DNA from: an uncultured Clostridia bacterium
GTDB lineage: Bacteria > Bacillota > Clostridia > Oscillospirales > Ruminococcaceae
DNA length: 39,086 nt
NCBI GenBank assembly: GCA_947625735.1
Contig: CANQPL010000023.1
Coordinates: forward strand, 1-39,086
Direction of reading: 5' to 3'
Within the stretch, counting starts at the first letter, position 1; every line of letters starts with the position of its first letter. Position numbers and translations under genes: made by a program. The notes beneath the pieces are model-generated. The model did not search any database, had not been told where the DNA came from, and worked only from the letters and a program-made list of their open reading frames with translations. This document shows, piece by piece, positions 24,698-32,361 of the stretch.

Positions 24698-25504
24698 TCA
24701 GAGATTTTCCTTATTTTTTGAAAGCTCCCACATAATTATCCCCGCCGCCATTGCCGCATTAAGGGATTCTATGCTGCCTTTCATTTTTATAGTCAGCCTT
24801 TTATCCGCCTGCTCACTATGCTCAGGCGGGATACCGTTTCCCTCGTTGCCGATAATGACCGCTCCGCCCCTGTCAAAATCACATTCGGTAAGGGATAATC
24901 CCTCCCCGGGTACTGCCGCATAAACGGGAACGCCCTTTTCTCTGAGAATATCCGTTATCTCCTCAAAGCTCCCGTCCGTGAACCTTATTCTCATAAGACT
25001 TCCCATTGCGGAGCGTACAACCTTGGGATTGTACACATCACAGCACCCCGCCGTAAAAACGCCGTCTATACCGCAGGCATCGGCAGTTCTGAGGATAGTT
25101 CCCATATTTCCGGGATCCTGTATGCCGTCAAGAATAATATATCTTCCGCCCTCTTTTGTAAGCTCCCTCACATCGGGCGGGTCTTTCATTTCGCATATTG
25201 CAAAAAGTCCCTGTGGTGAACCCGTACCCGAAAGCACACGGGAAGCCTCGTCAGCTACCATGCTGAATAAACGGTCAGGATATCTGCTTTTGAGAAGCTC
25301 CAGAGCTTCGCCGTACCTTTCCGCACCGCTGCGGGATACGAATATACAGCGCAGCTTTGAATCCTCTTTTGCGGCATCGCAGATGAGCCTTGCGCCCTCC
25401 ATGACAAAAAGCCCCATGCTCCTGCGCACTTTTTTGTCGTCATAAAGTCTGCGGTACAGCTTTATTTTTTCGTTGTCCTTGGAAGTGATAACATTATCAC
25501 ACAT
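24698..25504 (-). CDS. TrmH/SpoU family RNA 2'-O-methyltransferase, 268 aa
   Basis: A SAM-dependent ribose methyltransferase of the SPOUT fold, acting on rRNA or tRNA. An N-terminal L30e-like substrate-binding domain (KIKLYRRLYDDKKVRRSMGLFVMEG in part) is followed by the knot motifs: ILDGIQDPGNMGTILRTADA, then VIIGNEGNGIP, then SIESLNAAMAAGIIMWEL. I chose the ATG at 25504, with AGGAG five bases upstream. It is of the YsgA/TsnR kind often found near rplT, which lies 72 bp upstream here. Its C-terminal coding region is present three times in tandem. Confidence 0.93.
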   Translation of the reverse strand: MCDNVITSKDNEKIKLYRRLYDDKKVRRSMGLFVMEGARLICDAAKEDSKLRCIFVSRSGAERYGEALELLKSRYPDRLFSMVADEASRVLSGTGSPQGLFAICEMKDPPDVRELTKEGGRYIILDGIQDPGNMGTILRTADACGIDGVFTAGCCDVYNPKVVRSAMGSLMRIRFTDGSFEEITDILREKGVPVYAAVPGEGLSLTECDFDRGGAVIIGNEGNGIPPEHSEQADKRLTIKMKGSIESLNAAMAAGIIMWELSKNKENL

Positions 25505-25523
25505 TTTAACTCCTAAAATTAAC

Positions 25524-25561
25524 GGCTGTATCACATCGGACACCGCCTTTGTGAAACAGCC
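25524..25561 (-). promoter_or_regulatory. Hairpin between rplT and the methyltransferase gene
   Basis: GGCTGT-T-TCAC pairs with GTGA-T-ACAGCC (10 bp with one mismatch). On the minus strand it is followed by GTTAATTTTAGG. The T-tract is poor, so it may be a partial terminator or an mRNA-processing hairpin. Confidence 0.4.
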
Positions 25562-25576
25562 TGTTTTATCTTATGA

Positions 25577-25930
25577 TCAAAGAGCCGCCTTTGCCTTCTC
25601 GGTAAGTGCTGTAAAGCCCGCTGCATCGCTGATAGCGATCTCGGAAAGCATCTTTCTGTTGAGCGTGATGCCGGCTTTTTTCAGACCGTTCATGAATGTG
25701 GAATAATTCATGCCGTTCATCTTGCAGGCTGCGGAAATTCTTGTTATCCACAATCTCCTGAAATCTCTCTTTTTAAGGCGTCTGCCGATGTAGGCATAGT
25801 TGCCTGATTTCATTACCGCCTCTTTTGCCATTTTGAAGTGCTTGCTTTTAGCACCCCAGTAGCCCTTGGCGAGCTTTAAGGTCTTGTTTCTTCTTTTTCG
25901 GGTAGCCATTGCGCCCTTGACACGAGCCAT
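25577..25930 (-). CDS. rplT: 50S ribosomal protein L20, 117 aa
   Basis: Binds 23S rRNA early in large-subunit assembly and, in Firmicutes, represses its own operon through the infC leader. [26 protein letters not shown] and the rest of the very basic sequence are typical L20, at the usual length. CGGAGG stands nine bases before the ATG. Third gene of infC-rpmI-rplT. Confidence 0.98.
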   Translation of the reverse strand: MARVKGAMATRKRRNKTLKLAKGYWGAKSKHFKMAKEAVMKSGNYAYIGRRLKKRDFRRLWITRISAACKMNGMNYSTFMNGLKKAGITLNRKMLSEIAISDAAGFTALTEKAKAAL

Positions 25931-25988
25931 ATCATTATACCTCCGTATGAATTTTTAGTGAAAATGTGCTGTCCTGTACAGCCGTCCC

Positions 25989-26186
25989 TTATTTGTAGGG
26001 CATAAGCTCTCTGAGAGTGCCTGCATTTGCGCTGCTTGCGATACCTACAGTACGAGCAATTCTCTTGCGCTTATGATCCTTCTGAGTAAGTCTGTGTCTC
26101 TTGTTGGTCTTTTGATACTTTACAAGACCGTTTTTTGTGAACTTGAAACGCTTTTTAGCGCCCGAATGTGTTTTCTGCTTAGGCAT
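25989..26186 (-). CDS. rpmI: 50S ribosomal protein L35, 65 aa
   Basis: A small basic protein of the large subunit. MPKQKTHSGAKKRFKFTKNG is the standard L35 start, and the length is usual. AGGAGG lies nine bases before the ATG. It sits 51 bp after infC and 58 bp before rplT. Confidence 0.98.
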   Translation of the reverse strand: MPKQKTHSGAKKRFKFTKNGLVKYQKTNKRHRLTQKDHKRKRIARTVGIASSANAGTLRELMPYK

Positions 26187-26237
26187 GAATATATCCTCCT
26201 TACTTTTATTTACAGTACCTTTTCCGCGGGCTGCGGG

Positions 26238-26774
26238 TTACTTTCCTGTCTTTGACGACATGAACATTACCAGCGCTCTGCCCTCCATTTTGGGGGGCTT
26301 TTCCACCGTTCCCGCTTCACTGCAGGCGGCTTTGAATTTTTCGAGCAGCTCCTCCGCAAGCTGGGGATGAGCGATGGCACGCTTACGGAAACGCACGGAA
26401 ACTTTCAGTTTATCTCCGCCTTTAAGGAATTTTACAGCCTGATTGACCTTTGTCTCGAAGTCGTGAGTATCAATGTTGGAGAACATTCTGATCTCCTTGA
26501 TCTCAACTGTTTTCTGGTTCTTCCTTGCTTCCTTTTCACGCTTCTGCTGTTCAAAGCAGTATTTGCCGTAATCCATGATCCTGCACACAGGCGGAGTTGC
26601 CTGAGGTGCGATCTTGACCAGATCCAGATCCTTTTCATTTGCCAGCTTCTGAGCGTCCCTTGCGGACATCATTCCGAGCTGTGCGCCGTCAGGACCTATT
26701 ACCCTTAACTCCTTGTCACGGATCTCCTCATTGATCTGAAGCTCCTTGCTATCCTTGCTTGCTATGGCGAGCAC
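26238..26774 (-). CDS. infC: Translation initiation factor IF-3, 178 aa (start uncertain)
   Basis: Binds the 30S subunit, checks the start codon and keeps the subunits apart. The N-domain LQINEEIRDKELRVIGPDG, linker PPVCRIMDYGKYCFEQQKREK and C-domain FRKRAIAHPQLAEELLEKF are typical. The coordinates use a GTG at 26774 that has no ribosome binding site before it. GGGGGTG overlaps that GTG and stands six bases before an ATA codon at 26765. Since IF-3 genes often use AUU/AUC/AUA starts, the real start may be 26765, giving 175 aa. First gene of infC-rpmI-rplT, behind the L20 leader. Confidence 0.95.
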   Translation of the reverse strand: MLAIASKDSKELQINEEIRDKELRVIGPDGAQLGMMSARDAQKLANEKDLDLVKIAPQATPPVCRIMDYGKYCFEQQKREKEARKNQKTVEIKEIRMFSNIDTHDFETKVNQAVKFLKGGDKLKVSVRFRKRAIAHPQLAEELLEKFKAACSEAGTVEKPPKMEGRALVMFMSSKTGK

Positions 26775-26782
26775 CCCCGTTT

Positions 26783-26944
26783 TTTAGTTTGACTGTGATT
26801 TTCTGAAAATAAAAAAGACAGAACCACAGTTCTGCCGATCTGCACGCAGGAAAGCACACGCCAACCCCGCGCCTTTTTATCATTATTGACCGTACATACA
26901 TATCGGCAGTACGGTGAGAACGGCAGTTCTGCTTTATTTGTACA
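26783..26944 (-). ncRNA. L20-type attenuator leader of infC-rpmI-rplT
   Basis: About 160 nt between the promoter and infC. The leader contains a hairpin AGAAC/GTTCT (26917-26921 with 26926-26930) and CCGTAC/GTACGG (26890-26895 with 26909-26914). Near its 3' end is a terminator hairpin CAGAAC-TGTG-GTTCTG (26819-26824 with 26829-26834) followed by TCTTTTTTATTTT. The early CAGAAC can replace the terminator's own CAGAAC in pairing with GTTCTG, giving an antiterminator. In Firmicutes L20 controls this operon by binding such a leader; that mechanism is inferred here from position and structure. Confidence 0.8.
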
Positions 26945-26950
26945 TGGGCT

Positions 26951-26979
26951 ATTATAACATTTCTCTTTTTTTTTGTCAA
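26951..26979 (-). promoter_or_regulatory. Sigma-A promoter of the infC operon
   Basis: Perfect consensus on the minus strand: TTGACA (26979-26974), 17-base spacer, TATAAT (26956-26951). The start would be near 26944. The remaining 26980-27184 is AT-rich and holds at most a weak extended -10 (TGA-TAAAAT, 27120-27128) for the plus-strand exporter gene. Confidence 0.95.
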
Positions 26980-27184
26980 GGGATACTTTGCAAATTTGTC
27001 ATTACAGACAATTTTTCTCCGTTACACAAACATTTTTTAGAGGATTTTTACAACAAAACATAATGTTTTTATGATTTGCGAAAAATTTACAAACATTTTA
27101 ATATACTTCAATTATTTTGTGATAAAATTTATGGTGTATACGTATGTGAAAACTATCCCGTCAGACTGTCCGAGGAGTGATGAA

Positions 27185-28507
27185 ATGAGCGTTTTCCGCA
27201 CACAGCACATGGCTGTGGCATGGCATGAAATGACCGACGAGGAATCCCCGCTGCCCGCCGTGCAAGCCCCTCTTAAAGAAAAAGCAGCGCTTATAGGCAG
27301 AGTGGGGCTTATGATGCTCTCTTCCGGTACTGCGGCATGGCGTGTTCGGGCATCAATAAACAAGCTCTCACGAGGGCTGGGAGTTGTCACCAATGCGGAT
27401 ATAGGACTCCTGACCCTCAACTACACCTGCTTTGAGGACGGCGAACAGGTAACCTACTGTATCTCCCTCAATACGACAGGCGTAAACACTACAAAAATAT
27501 ACGCCATGAAGGAATTTACCGACAGATTTTCCGAAAAGGCGGAGGAGTATTCGGCAGGGCAGTTTCACAACATTCTCGATAAAATAGAATCACTTCCCGA
27601 AAATTACAAGCCGTGGCAGACAGGACTTGCGGCTGCGGCAGCCTGTGCAGCCTTTGCGTTTCTTCTGGGCGGCGGTCCTGTGGAAATGGTCTGTGCCTTT
27701 TTCGGGGCAGGCCTCGGGAATTATCTTCGCAAAATAATGCTTCAAAGGCGCATGACCCTTTTTGTAAACGTTTCCCTTTCGGTGGCGTGCGCCTGCATGG
27801 TGTATGTGCTGCTCATAAAGGCGGCTGAGCTTCTGCTTCACATTCCCGAGGTGCATCAGGCGGGGTACATATGCTCAATGCTTTTTGTCATACCGGGATT
27901 TCCCCTTATTACGGGGGGAATGGACCTTGCGAAGCTTGATCTGAGGTCGGGGACGGAAAGGATAACCTACGCCCTGCTCATAATCTCCCTTGCGGCGCTG
28001 ACGGGCTGGGTAACGGCGGCAGTTTCGGGCTTTGCGCCCTCGGAGTTTGCCGAAATGCAGCTTGCCTTCCCCCTGATGACATTTTTGAGAATGGCTGCAA
28101 GCTTTGCGGGAGTGTATTTTTTCTCCATGATGCTGGGAAGTCTGCCGAAAATGGCAGCTTATGCGGGAGTTATCGGCATGACGGCAAATACACTGCGGCT
28201 GTGCCTTACCGATCTTACGCCCATGCCTGCGGCAGCGGCGGCGTTTATCGGTGCTATGTGCGCGGGTCTTATGGCATCGGCAATACGGAAAAAGGCGGGA
28301 TTTCCGAGGATAACGCTCACGGTGCCGTCTATTGTGATAATGGTGCCGGGTATGTTTATGTACAAGGGCTTTTATTACCTTGCCGCAGGCAGCGTTACGG
28401 ACGGAGCGATGTGGCTTGTAAGGGCGGGGCTTATAGTTTTTGCGCTCCCGCTGGGGCTTATAGCGGCAAGGATACTTACTGATAATAATTTCCGTGTAAG
28501 AAGCTGA
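27185..28507 (+). CDS. ThrE-type threonine/serine exporter family membrane protein, 440 aa
   Basis: A multi-pass membrane protein with the two fused halves of the ThrE family (DUF1212-like plus DUF3815-like). The soluble N-terminal part has GRVGLMMLSSGTAAWRVRAS and a Thr/Ser-rich region near 100-120. About ten hydrophobic helices follow, including a first half ending at FVIPGFPLITGGMDLAKLD and a second half with VPSIVIMVPGMFMYKGFYYL, both typical family motifs. I chose the ATG at 27185 because AGGAG stands seven bases upstream; the frame is open earlier without one. In many Firmicutes the two halves are separate genes; here they are one chain. The transported amino acid is inferred from the family. 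Confidence 0.88.
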   Translation: MSVFRTQHMAVAWHEMTDEESPLPAVQAPLKEKAALIGRVGLMMLSSGTAAWRVRASINKLSRGLGVVTNADIGLLTLNYTCFEDGEQVTYCISLNTTGVNTTKIYAMKEFTDRFSEKAEEYSAGQFHNILDKIESLPENYKPWQTGLAAAAACAAFAFLLGGGPVEMVCAFFGAGLGNYLRKIMLQRRMTLFVNVSLSVACACMVYVLLIKAAELLLHIPEVHQAGYICSMLFVIPGFPLITGGMDLAKLDLRSGTERITYALLIISLAALTGWVTAAVSGFAPSEFAEMQLAFPLMTFLRMAASFAGVYFFSMMLGSLPKMAAYAGVIGMTANTLRLCLTDLTPMPAAAAAFIGAMCAGLMASAIRKKAGFPRITLTVPSIVIMVPGMFMYKGFYYLAAGSVTDGAMWLVRAGLIVFALPLGLIAARILTDNNFRVRS

Positions 28508-28575
28508 CCGTCATAAAAATTAACAGAAAATTTGTATAAATTTAGGGAAAATCAAAGCGAATTTGAAAAAAAGCA

Positions 28576-28611
28576 TTGATTTTTCGGGAATAATGTGTTA
28601 TACTGTATAAT
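28576..28611 (+). promoter_or_regulatory. Promoter of the 324-aa protein gene
   Basis: TTGATT (28576-28581), 17-base spacer, extended TGT and TATACT (28599-28604). A second TATAAT at 28606-28611 is close behind. The leader of about 70 nt ends in a perfect AGGAGG seven bases before the ATG. Confidence 0.75.
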
Positions 28612-28678
28612 GTATGGTGCGTACAAGCCCCGTAATTATCAGAATTTAACGGCAAAAATGCCGACAGGAGGAAATAAA

Positions 28679-29653
28679 ATGCCATATCCTATAATAACGC
28701 CCGAATTTTTCAGAGAATTTGCAGATGAATCCAAACCCGAAAATAAAGATATAGTATATAATGTACTTTTTACGCCCGCCTCTGTGGAATATGTGTTCCC
28801 CCTGAATCAGGACAGAGTGTTAAGGCGGCTTATGGACACAAAGGAAACTCTTTCCTATAAAATGACTACTCTCAGTCCCGAAAAGGAGGAGGAGTATGCC
28901 AAAAAGGGCAGGGAGCTTGTTGAGCAGACGCCTTTTTTAAAGCATTACTGGTCAATAAAGACTCTTACCATGTTCACACTCCAGAACAGGACATATGATT
29001 TCCCCCAAAGAATGCTGCTTCTTAATTTCTGCTACAAGAGCATTCAGACAATGCTTGATAAATTCCGTGAGGACGTTATCCCTAAATTTGTGCAGGACTT
29101 TATCGGCAAACGTGAGCATGAAGATGTAATAAAGTATTTTTCTGAGCTTAAACCCCTCTATCCCCTGAGCTTCGGCAACGGTCTTGCATTTATAAGAGCG
29201 CTTCCTGCTGCGGGAGAATTTGACAAGGTGCGTTTTGGCATTTACAAGAATCTGGGTATCCGTGCAGATGCAAAGGAATTTACCTTCAACGAAAAGCAGT
29301 ATACGGAGATGAAAAAAGCCTTTGATGAATTTTTAAAGGGCAGGGAGCATTACATTGAAAATGTTATGGTAAATTATGTGTGGACGTTCTGTATGCCCTT
29401 TGCGGATTATCATTCGGCTACACTGTGGGAGAATTTCATCTTCTTCAATACTATTTATAATGCCATTAAGGTAATGCTCACAATTTACACCTACGACAAA
29501 AAGGACAAGGACGAGGCATTCTTTATCGCTGTAAAGTCCTTTGATGATGCACTCCGCGCCACCAACCGGAATATTGTCCGCAGTGTAGTGGACGCAAACT
29601 CCGAACAGGGCATGGTCAACAACGGAGATATGGCGCTCCTCTCGATAAGTTAA
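28679..29653 (+). CDS. Uncharacterised soluble protein, 324 aa
   Basis: I do not recognise a family. The ATG at 28679 has AGGAGG seven bases upstream and a good promoter, so it is surely expressed. There is no signal peptide or transmembrane segment. It is helical, aromatic-rich and charged, with segments such as YWSIKTLTMFTLQNRTYDFP, FCYKSIQTMLDKF and YVWTFCMPFADYHSATLWEN. The N-terminus YPIITPEFFREFADES is Pro/Glu-rich. No Walker, nuclease or Zn-binding motif is visible. It is monocistronic between the exporter gene and the MoxR module. Confidence 0.8.
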   Translation: MPYPIITPEFFREFADESKPENKDIVYNVLFTPASVEYVFPLNQDRVLRRLMDTKETLSYKMTTLSPEKEEEYAKKGRELVEQTPFLKHYWSIKTLTMFTLQNRTYDFPQRMLLLNFCYKSIQTMLDKFREDVIPKFVQDFIGKREHEDVIKYFSELKPLYPLSFGNGLAFIRALPAAGEFDKVRFGIYKNLGIRADAKEFTFNEKQYTEMKKAFDEFLKGREHYIENVMVNYVWTFCMPFADYHSATLWENFIFFNTIYNAIKVMLTIYTYDKKDKDEAFFIAVKSFDDALRATNRNIVRSVVDANSEQGMVNNGDMALLSIS

Positions 29654-29659
29654 GCGGGC

Positions 29660-29735
29660 GGGTAGTACCCGCTGCCACTCGGCGGCATGATGCCGCTTTC
29701 ACCCGGCGGCGTGACGCCGCTTGCACCCGCTAATT
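29660..29735 (+). repeat. Cluster of short G/C hairpins (gene-free 29654-30159)
   Basis: Three perfect hairpins in a row follow the stop codon: GCGGGT-AGT-ACCCGC, GCGGCAT-G-ATGCCGC and GCGGCGT-G-ACGCCGC. The last two are a tandem repeat (CTCGGCGGCATGATGCCGC, CCCGGCGGCGTGACGCCGC) differing by a compensatory A-T to G-C change. The rest of the stretch is AT-rich, with two loose copies of a TGATTTAATTTGCA-like segment near 29730 and 29840 and no gene. Confidence 0.7.
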
Positions 29736-30058
29736 TAATTTGCATAGATTTTTTTATGATAATACCCGACCGGCGGGCAAAGTCCGCTCCCGTTCACTGA
29801 TTTAATTTTCAGCGGACAGTACCCGCTCCCATCGGCTGATTTAATTTGCAAAGGTTTTTTACGATAATTCCCAATTATTAAATTTATGTAAATTTTTCAG
29901 AGTATACCCGACAGATTTATTCATAAAAATTTTATCATTAACCCCGGTTTATCTGCGGGAACATTTCCCCGCTGCTGATCCGCCCACATTTAAATTGACC
30001 CGACCGATAAGTTTTCCGACAATAAATTGTATGAAAGCCGAAGAACAAAGAAATTCAG

Positions 30059-30103
30059 AAGCAAGATGCAAGATAAAGAGTGTATTTTTCTTGCTTCTTG
30101 CTT
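30059..30103 (+). repeat. GAAGCAAGA-type hairpin upstream of moxR
   Basis: A 15-bp stem with one mismatch, AAGCAAGATGCAAGA (30059-30073) with TCTTGCTTCTTGCTT (30089-30103). It is related to the spacer elements in the tail-duplication region at 24390-24696. A terminator role is weak because no T-run follows. Confidence 0.6.
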
Positions 30104-30159
30104 TGTGTTTCTCATGCCTGCGGCTTTGTATATCTCTTGTTCCCGATAAAGGTGATAGA

Positions 30160-31113
30160 ATGAATGCAGATATGAAGCTCATTGCCATGCTCAAAGGGGC
30201 GGCTGATGAGATAAAAAGAACGGTCATCGGAAAAGATGACCTGATAATCAAAATACTTATGACAATATGTGCGGGAGGGCATATCCTGCTCGAAGATATA
30301 CCCGGCGTGGGGAAAACCACAATGGCTGTGGCGTTTTCAAAGGCGCTTTCCCTCGATTACAACAGAATGCAGTTTACCGCAGACGTTATGCCTGCGGACG
30401 TGACGGGATTTTATATGCCCAACCGCTCCACGGGGGAGTTTGAGTTCAGAGCGGGGGCGGTGTTCTGCAATCTTTTTCTTGCAGACGAGATAAACCGCAC
30501 CTCCAGCAAGACACAGTCCGCTCTCCTTGAAGCTATGGAGGAGGGAGCGGTGACTGTGGACAGCGTTACACGTCCTCTGCCCGATCCCTTTATCGTTCTT
30601 GCAACTCAGAATCCCACAGGCTCTGCGGGAACGCAGCTTCTGCCCGAATCTCAGCTTGACCGCTTTATGATAAGGCTTTCTATGGGCTACCCCTCGGTAA
30701 ACGAGGAAACACGGATACTTAAGATCAAATCCGCACGGAAAAATATCCCCGAAATACGACCCGTTATGACACTTGACGATCTGCGGGTGCTGCGCAGTGC
30801 CGCTCAGGATATTTTTGTAAGTGATGAGATCTATGATTATATCGCAAGGCTTTCTGATGCCACAAGAAAGGACAGGCGCTTTGAGCTGGGCGTATCAACG
30901 AGAGGTTCTCTTGCGGCGGCAGCTATGGCAAGATGTGCCGCACTTTTCAGCGGACGGGGCTTTGTGATACCCGATGATGTAAGATATGTGTACCCCGATG
31001 TGTCCGCTCACCGCATCATACCCGCAAGGAGCAGGGGTTCTCTGCCCTCGGACGGCGAAATAAAGGCGATACTTGCGGAAATAATGGCTTCTGTTACTGC
31101 GCCGACCCTGTAA
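30160..31113 (+). CDS. MoxR-type AAA+ ATPase, 317 aa
   Basis: A hexameric AAA+ chaperone-like ATPase, usually helping to activate or assemble a membrane partner. Walker A is GVGKTT at 49-54, Walker B is LFLADEINR near 111-119 and sensor 1 is VLATQNP. The arginine-rich SQLDRFMIR and the lid-domain SDATRKDRRFELGVSTRGSL also fit MoxR. The ATG at 30160 follows AAAGGTGATAGA; the upstream open frame includes the hairpin at 30059 and is not needed. It heads the module with the DUF58 and transglutaminase-like proteins, a widely kept gene order. Confidence 0.93.
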   Translation: MNADMKLIAMLKGAADEIKRTVIGKDDLIIKILMTICAGGHILLEDIPGVGKTTMAVAFSKALSLDYNRMQFTADVMPADVTGFYMPNRSTGEFEFRAGAVFCNLFLADEINRTSSKTQSALLEAMEEGAVTVDSVTRPLPDPFIVLATQNPTGSAGTQLLPESQLDRFMIRLSMGYPSVNEETRILKIKSARKNIPEIRPVMTLDDLRVLRSAAQDIFVSDEIYDYIARLSDATRKDRRFELGVSTRGSLAAAAMARCAALFSGRGFVIPDDVRYVYPDVSAHRIIPARSRGSLPSDGEIKAILAEIMASVTAPTL

Positions 31114-31335
31114 GGAGGGTACACGCTCCCGTCCTCTAAAGCAGGCAGCCTTATGCTGTCGGGTCCGCCAAACATCACGTAAATCATTTTTGATTTCCTC
31201 AGAGGCAGGATAGGGAAACTCCTTTAAAATTTTTTCCTTTTAACACTTTTCAGATAACTTTTTACTGCTTTAAGGAGATCGATCCTGTAAAAATTGATCT
31301 CCATGGGAAAACGGTACAAAAAAGGAGGGGCAGCT

Positions 31336-32361
31336 TTGACAAGGATATTATATTTCATACTTCTTGCAGCGGCAGCGCTGTTTTTTCCGTTATATAAGGG
31401 TGCGCTTTCTCTTGCCACACTGCTTACACTCCTTATACTGCCCGTTTTAGCCCTTATCCGTCTTGCCGTAAGCGCAAGGCTTTTTGACGGCTGTCCCCCG
31501 TCAGGTGACACGGTGATAACAAAGGGCAGCGAGGGAGAGGTGTGCATACGTCTTACCAACCGTTCGGTCTTTGCCCTGTCGGGCTGCGGACTGCGCATAA
31601 GAGCGGAATATGCTCCCTCGGGAGAGGTAAGATACTATAATGCGGCTGTACCCGTACCCGCCCTCTCCTCTCAGACTGCTTCTGTAAATATTAATGCTCT
31701 CCACTGCGGGTCGGTAAGGCTCACATTGGAGTATGTCACTCTTTATGACGAATTCCGTCTTTTTTCCGTAAAGCGCATGAAAAACAGGGAGCTGGGGAAG
31801 ATCTGCATTATCCCCGATTTTACGGACGACTGTTCGGAGGAGGGCAAACGGATAATGCGCCTGCCCGTTAACCGATCGGATCTGCAAAACGGAGAATTTA
31901 CAAATATGAACGGTTCTCCCGGAGATGTGACGGGGTACCGTGAATTTGCCCCCGGCGACAAGATGTCCTCTATCCACTATAAGCTCTCCGCAAGGTTTGA
32001 CAAGGATATAGTAAAGGTAATGCCGCCTGTGGGAAGCAAAAAATATCTGCTCAGCGCCGATCTGTCCGAGGAGGATCTTTCGGTAAGAGATGTGCTCCTT
32101 GAAAAAATGCTGGGTACGGCTAAGTATCTGACGGAACAAAGCTGCGAGGTTTATGCAGCCGTCCCCGAAGAGGCGGACTGCGAAAAAATTTATCTTGACG
32201 GCAGGAGCGGCTGCGGGGCTGCCCGCCTTTCAACCGATGAGGAGATCATGCGCATCTCCTGTATCCTCTGTGAAACGGCTTGTGCGGGAACGGACAGCGA
32301 AAACGGCTATATTGTATGGCGTGCGGAAAAAGCGGGAGGTGCTGATGCTTCACTTGAATAA
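31336..32361 (+). CDS. DUF58 domain membrane protein, 341 aa
   Basis: The N-terminus has two hydrophobic helices (residues about 3-18 and 24-40), then a beta-rich extracytoplasmic or cytosolic region. The DUF58 motif is GDVTGYREFAPGDKMSSIHY, followed by KLSARFDK, near residues 210-235. I chose the TTG at 31336, which has GGAGG seven bases upstream; an ATG at 31303 has no such site. The next gene's ATG overlaps its end by 17 bp, so the two are translationally coupled. DUF58 proteins resemble von Willebrand A-like factors working with MoxR. A hairpin GGAGATC/GATCTCC (31274-31302) stands just upstream. Confidence 0.88.
   Translation: MTRILYFILLAAAALFFPLYKGALSLATLLTLLILPVLALIRLAVSARLFDGCPPSGDTVITKGSEGEVCIRLTNRSVFALSGCGLRIRAEYAPSGEVRYYNAAVPVPALSSQTASVNINALHCGSVRLTLEYVTLYDEFRLFSVKRMKNRELGKICIIPDFTDDCSEEGKRIMRLPVNRSDLQNGEFTNMNGSPGDVTGYREFAPGDKMSSIHYKLSARFDKDIVKVMPPVGSKKYLLSADLSEEDLSVRDVLLEKMLGTAKYLTEQSCEVYAAVPEEADCEKIYLDGRSGCGAARLSTDEEIMRISCILCETACAGTDSENGYIVWRAEKAGGADASLE

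Noticed and set aside
29995-30159. N-terminal extension of MoxR with a hydrophobic segment
   Set aside because: It is the translation of a hairpin repeat (30059-30103) and MoxR proteins are cytosolic; AAAGGTGATAGA marks the start at 30160.
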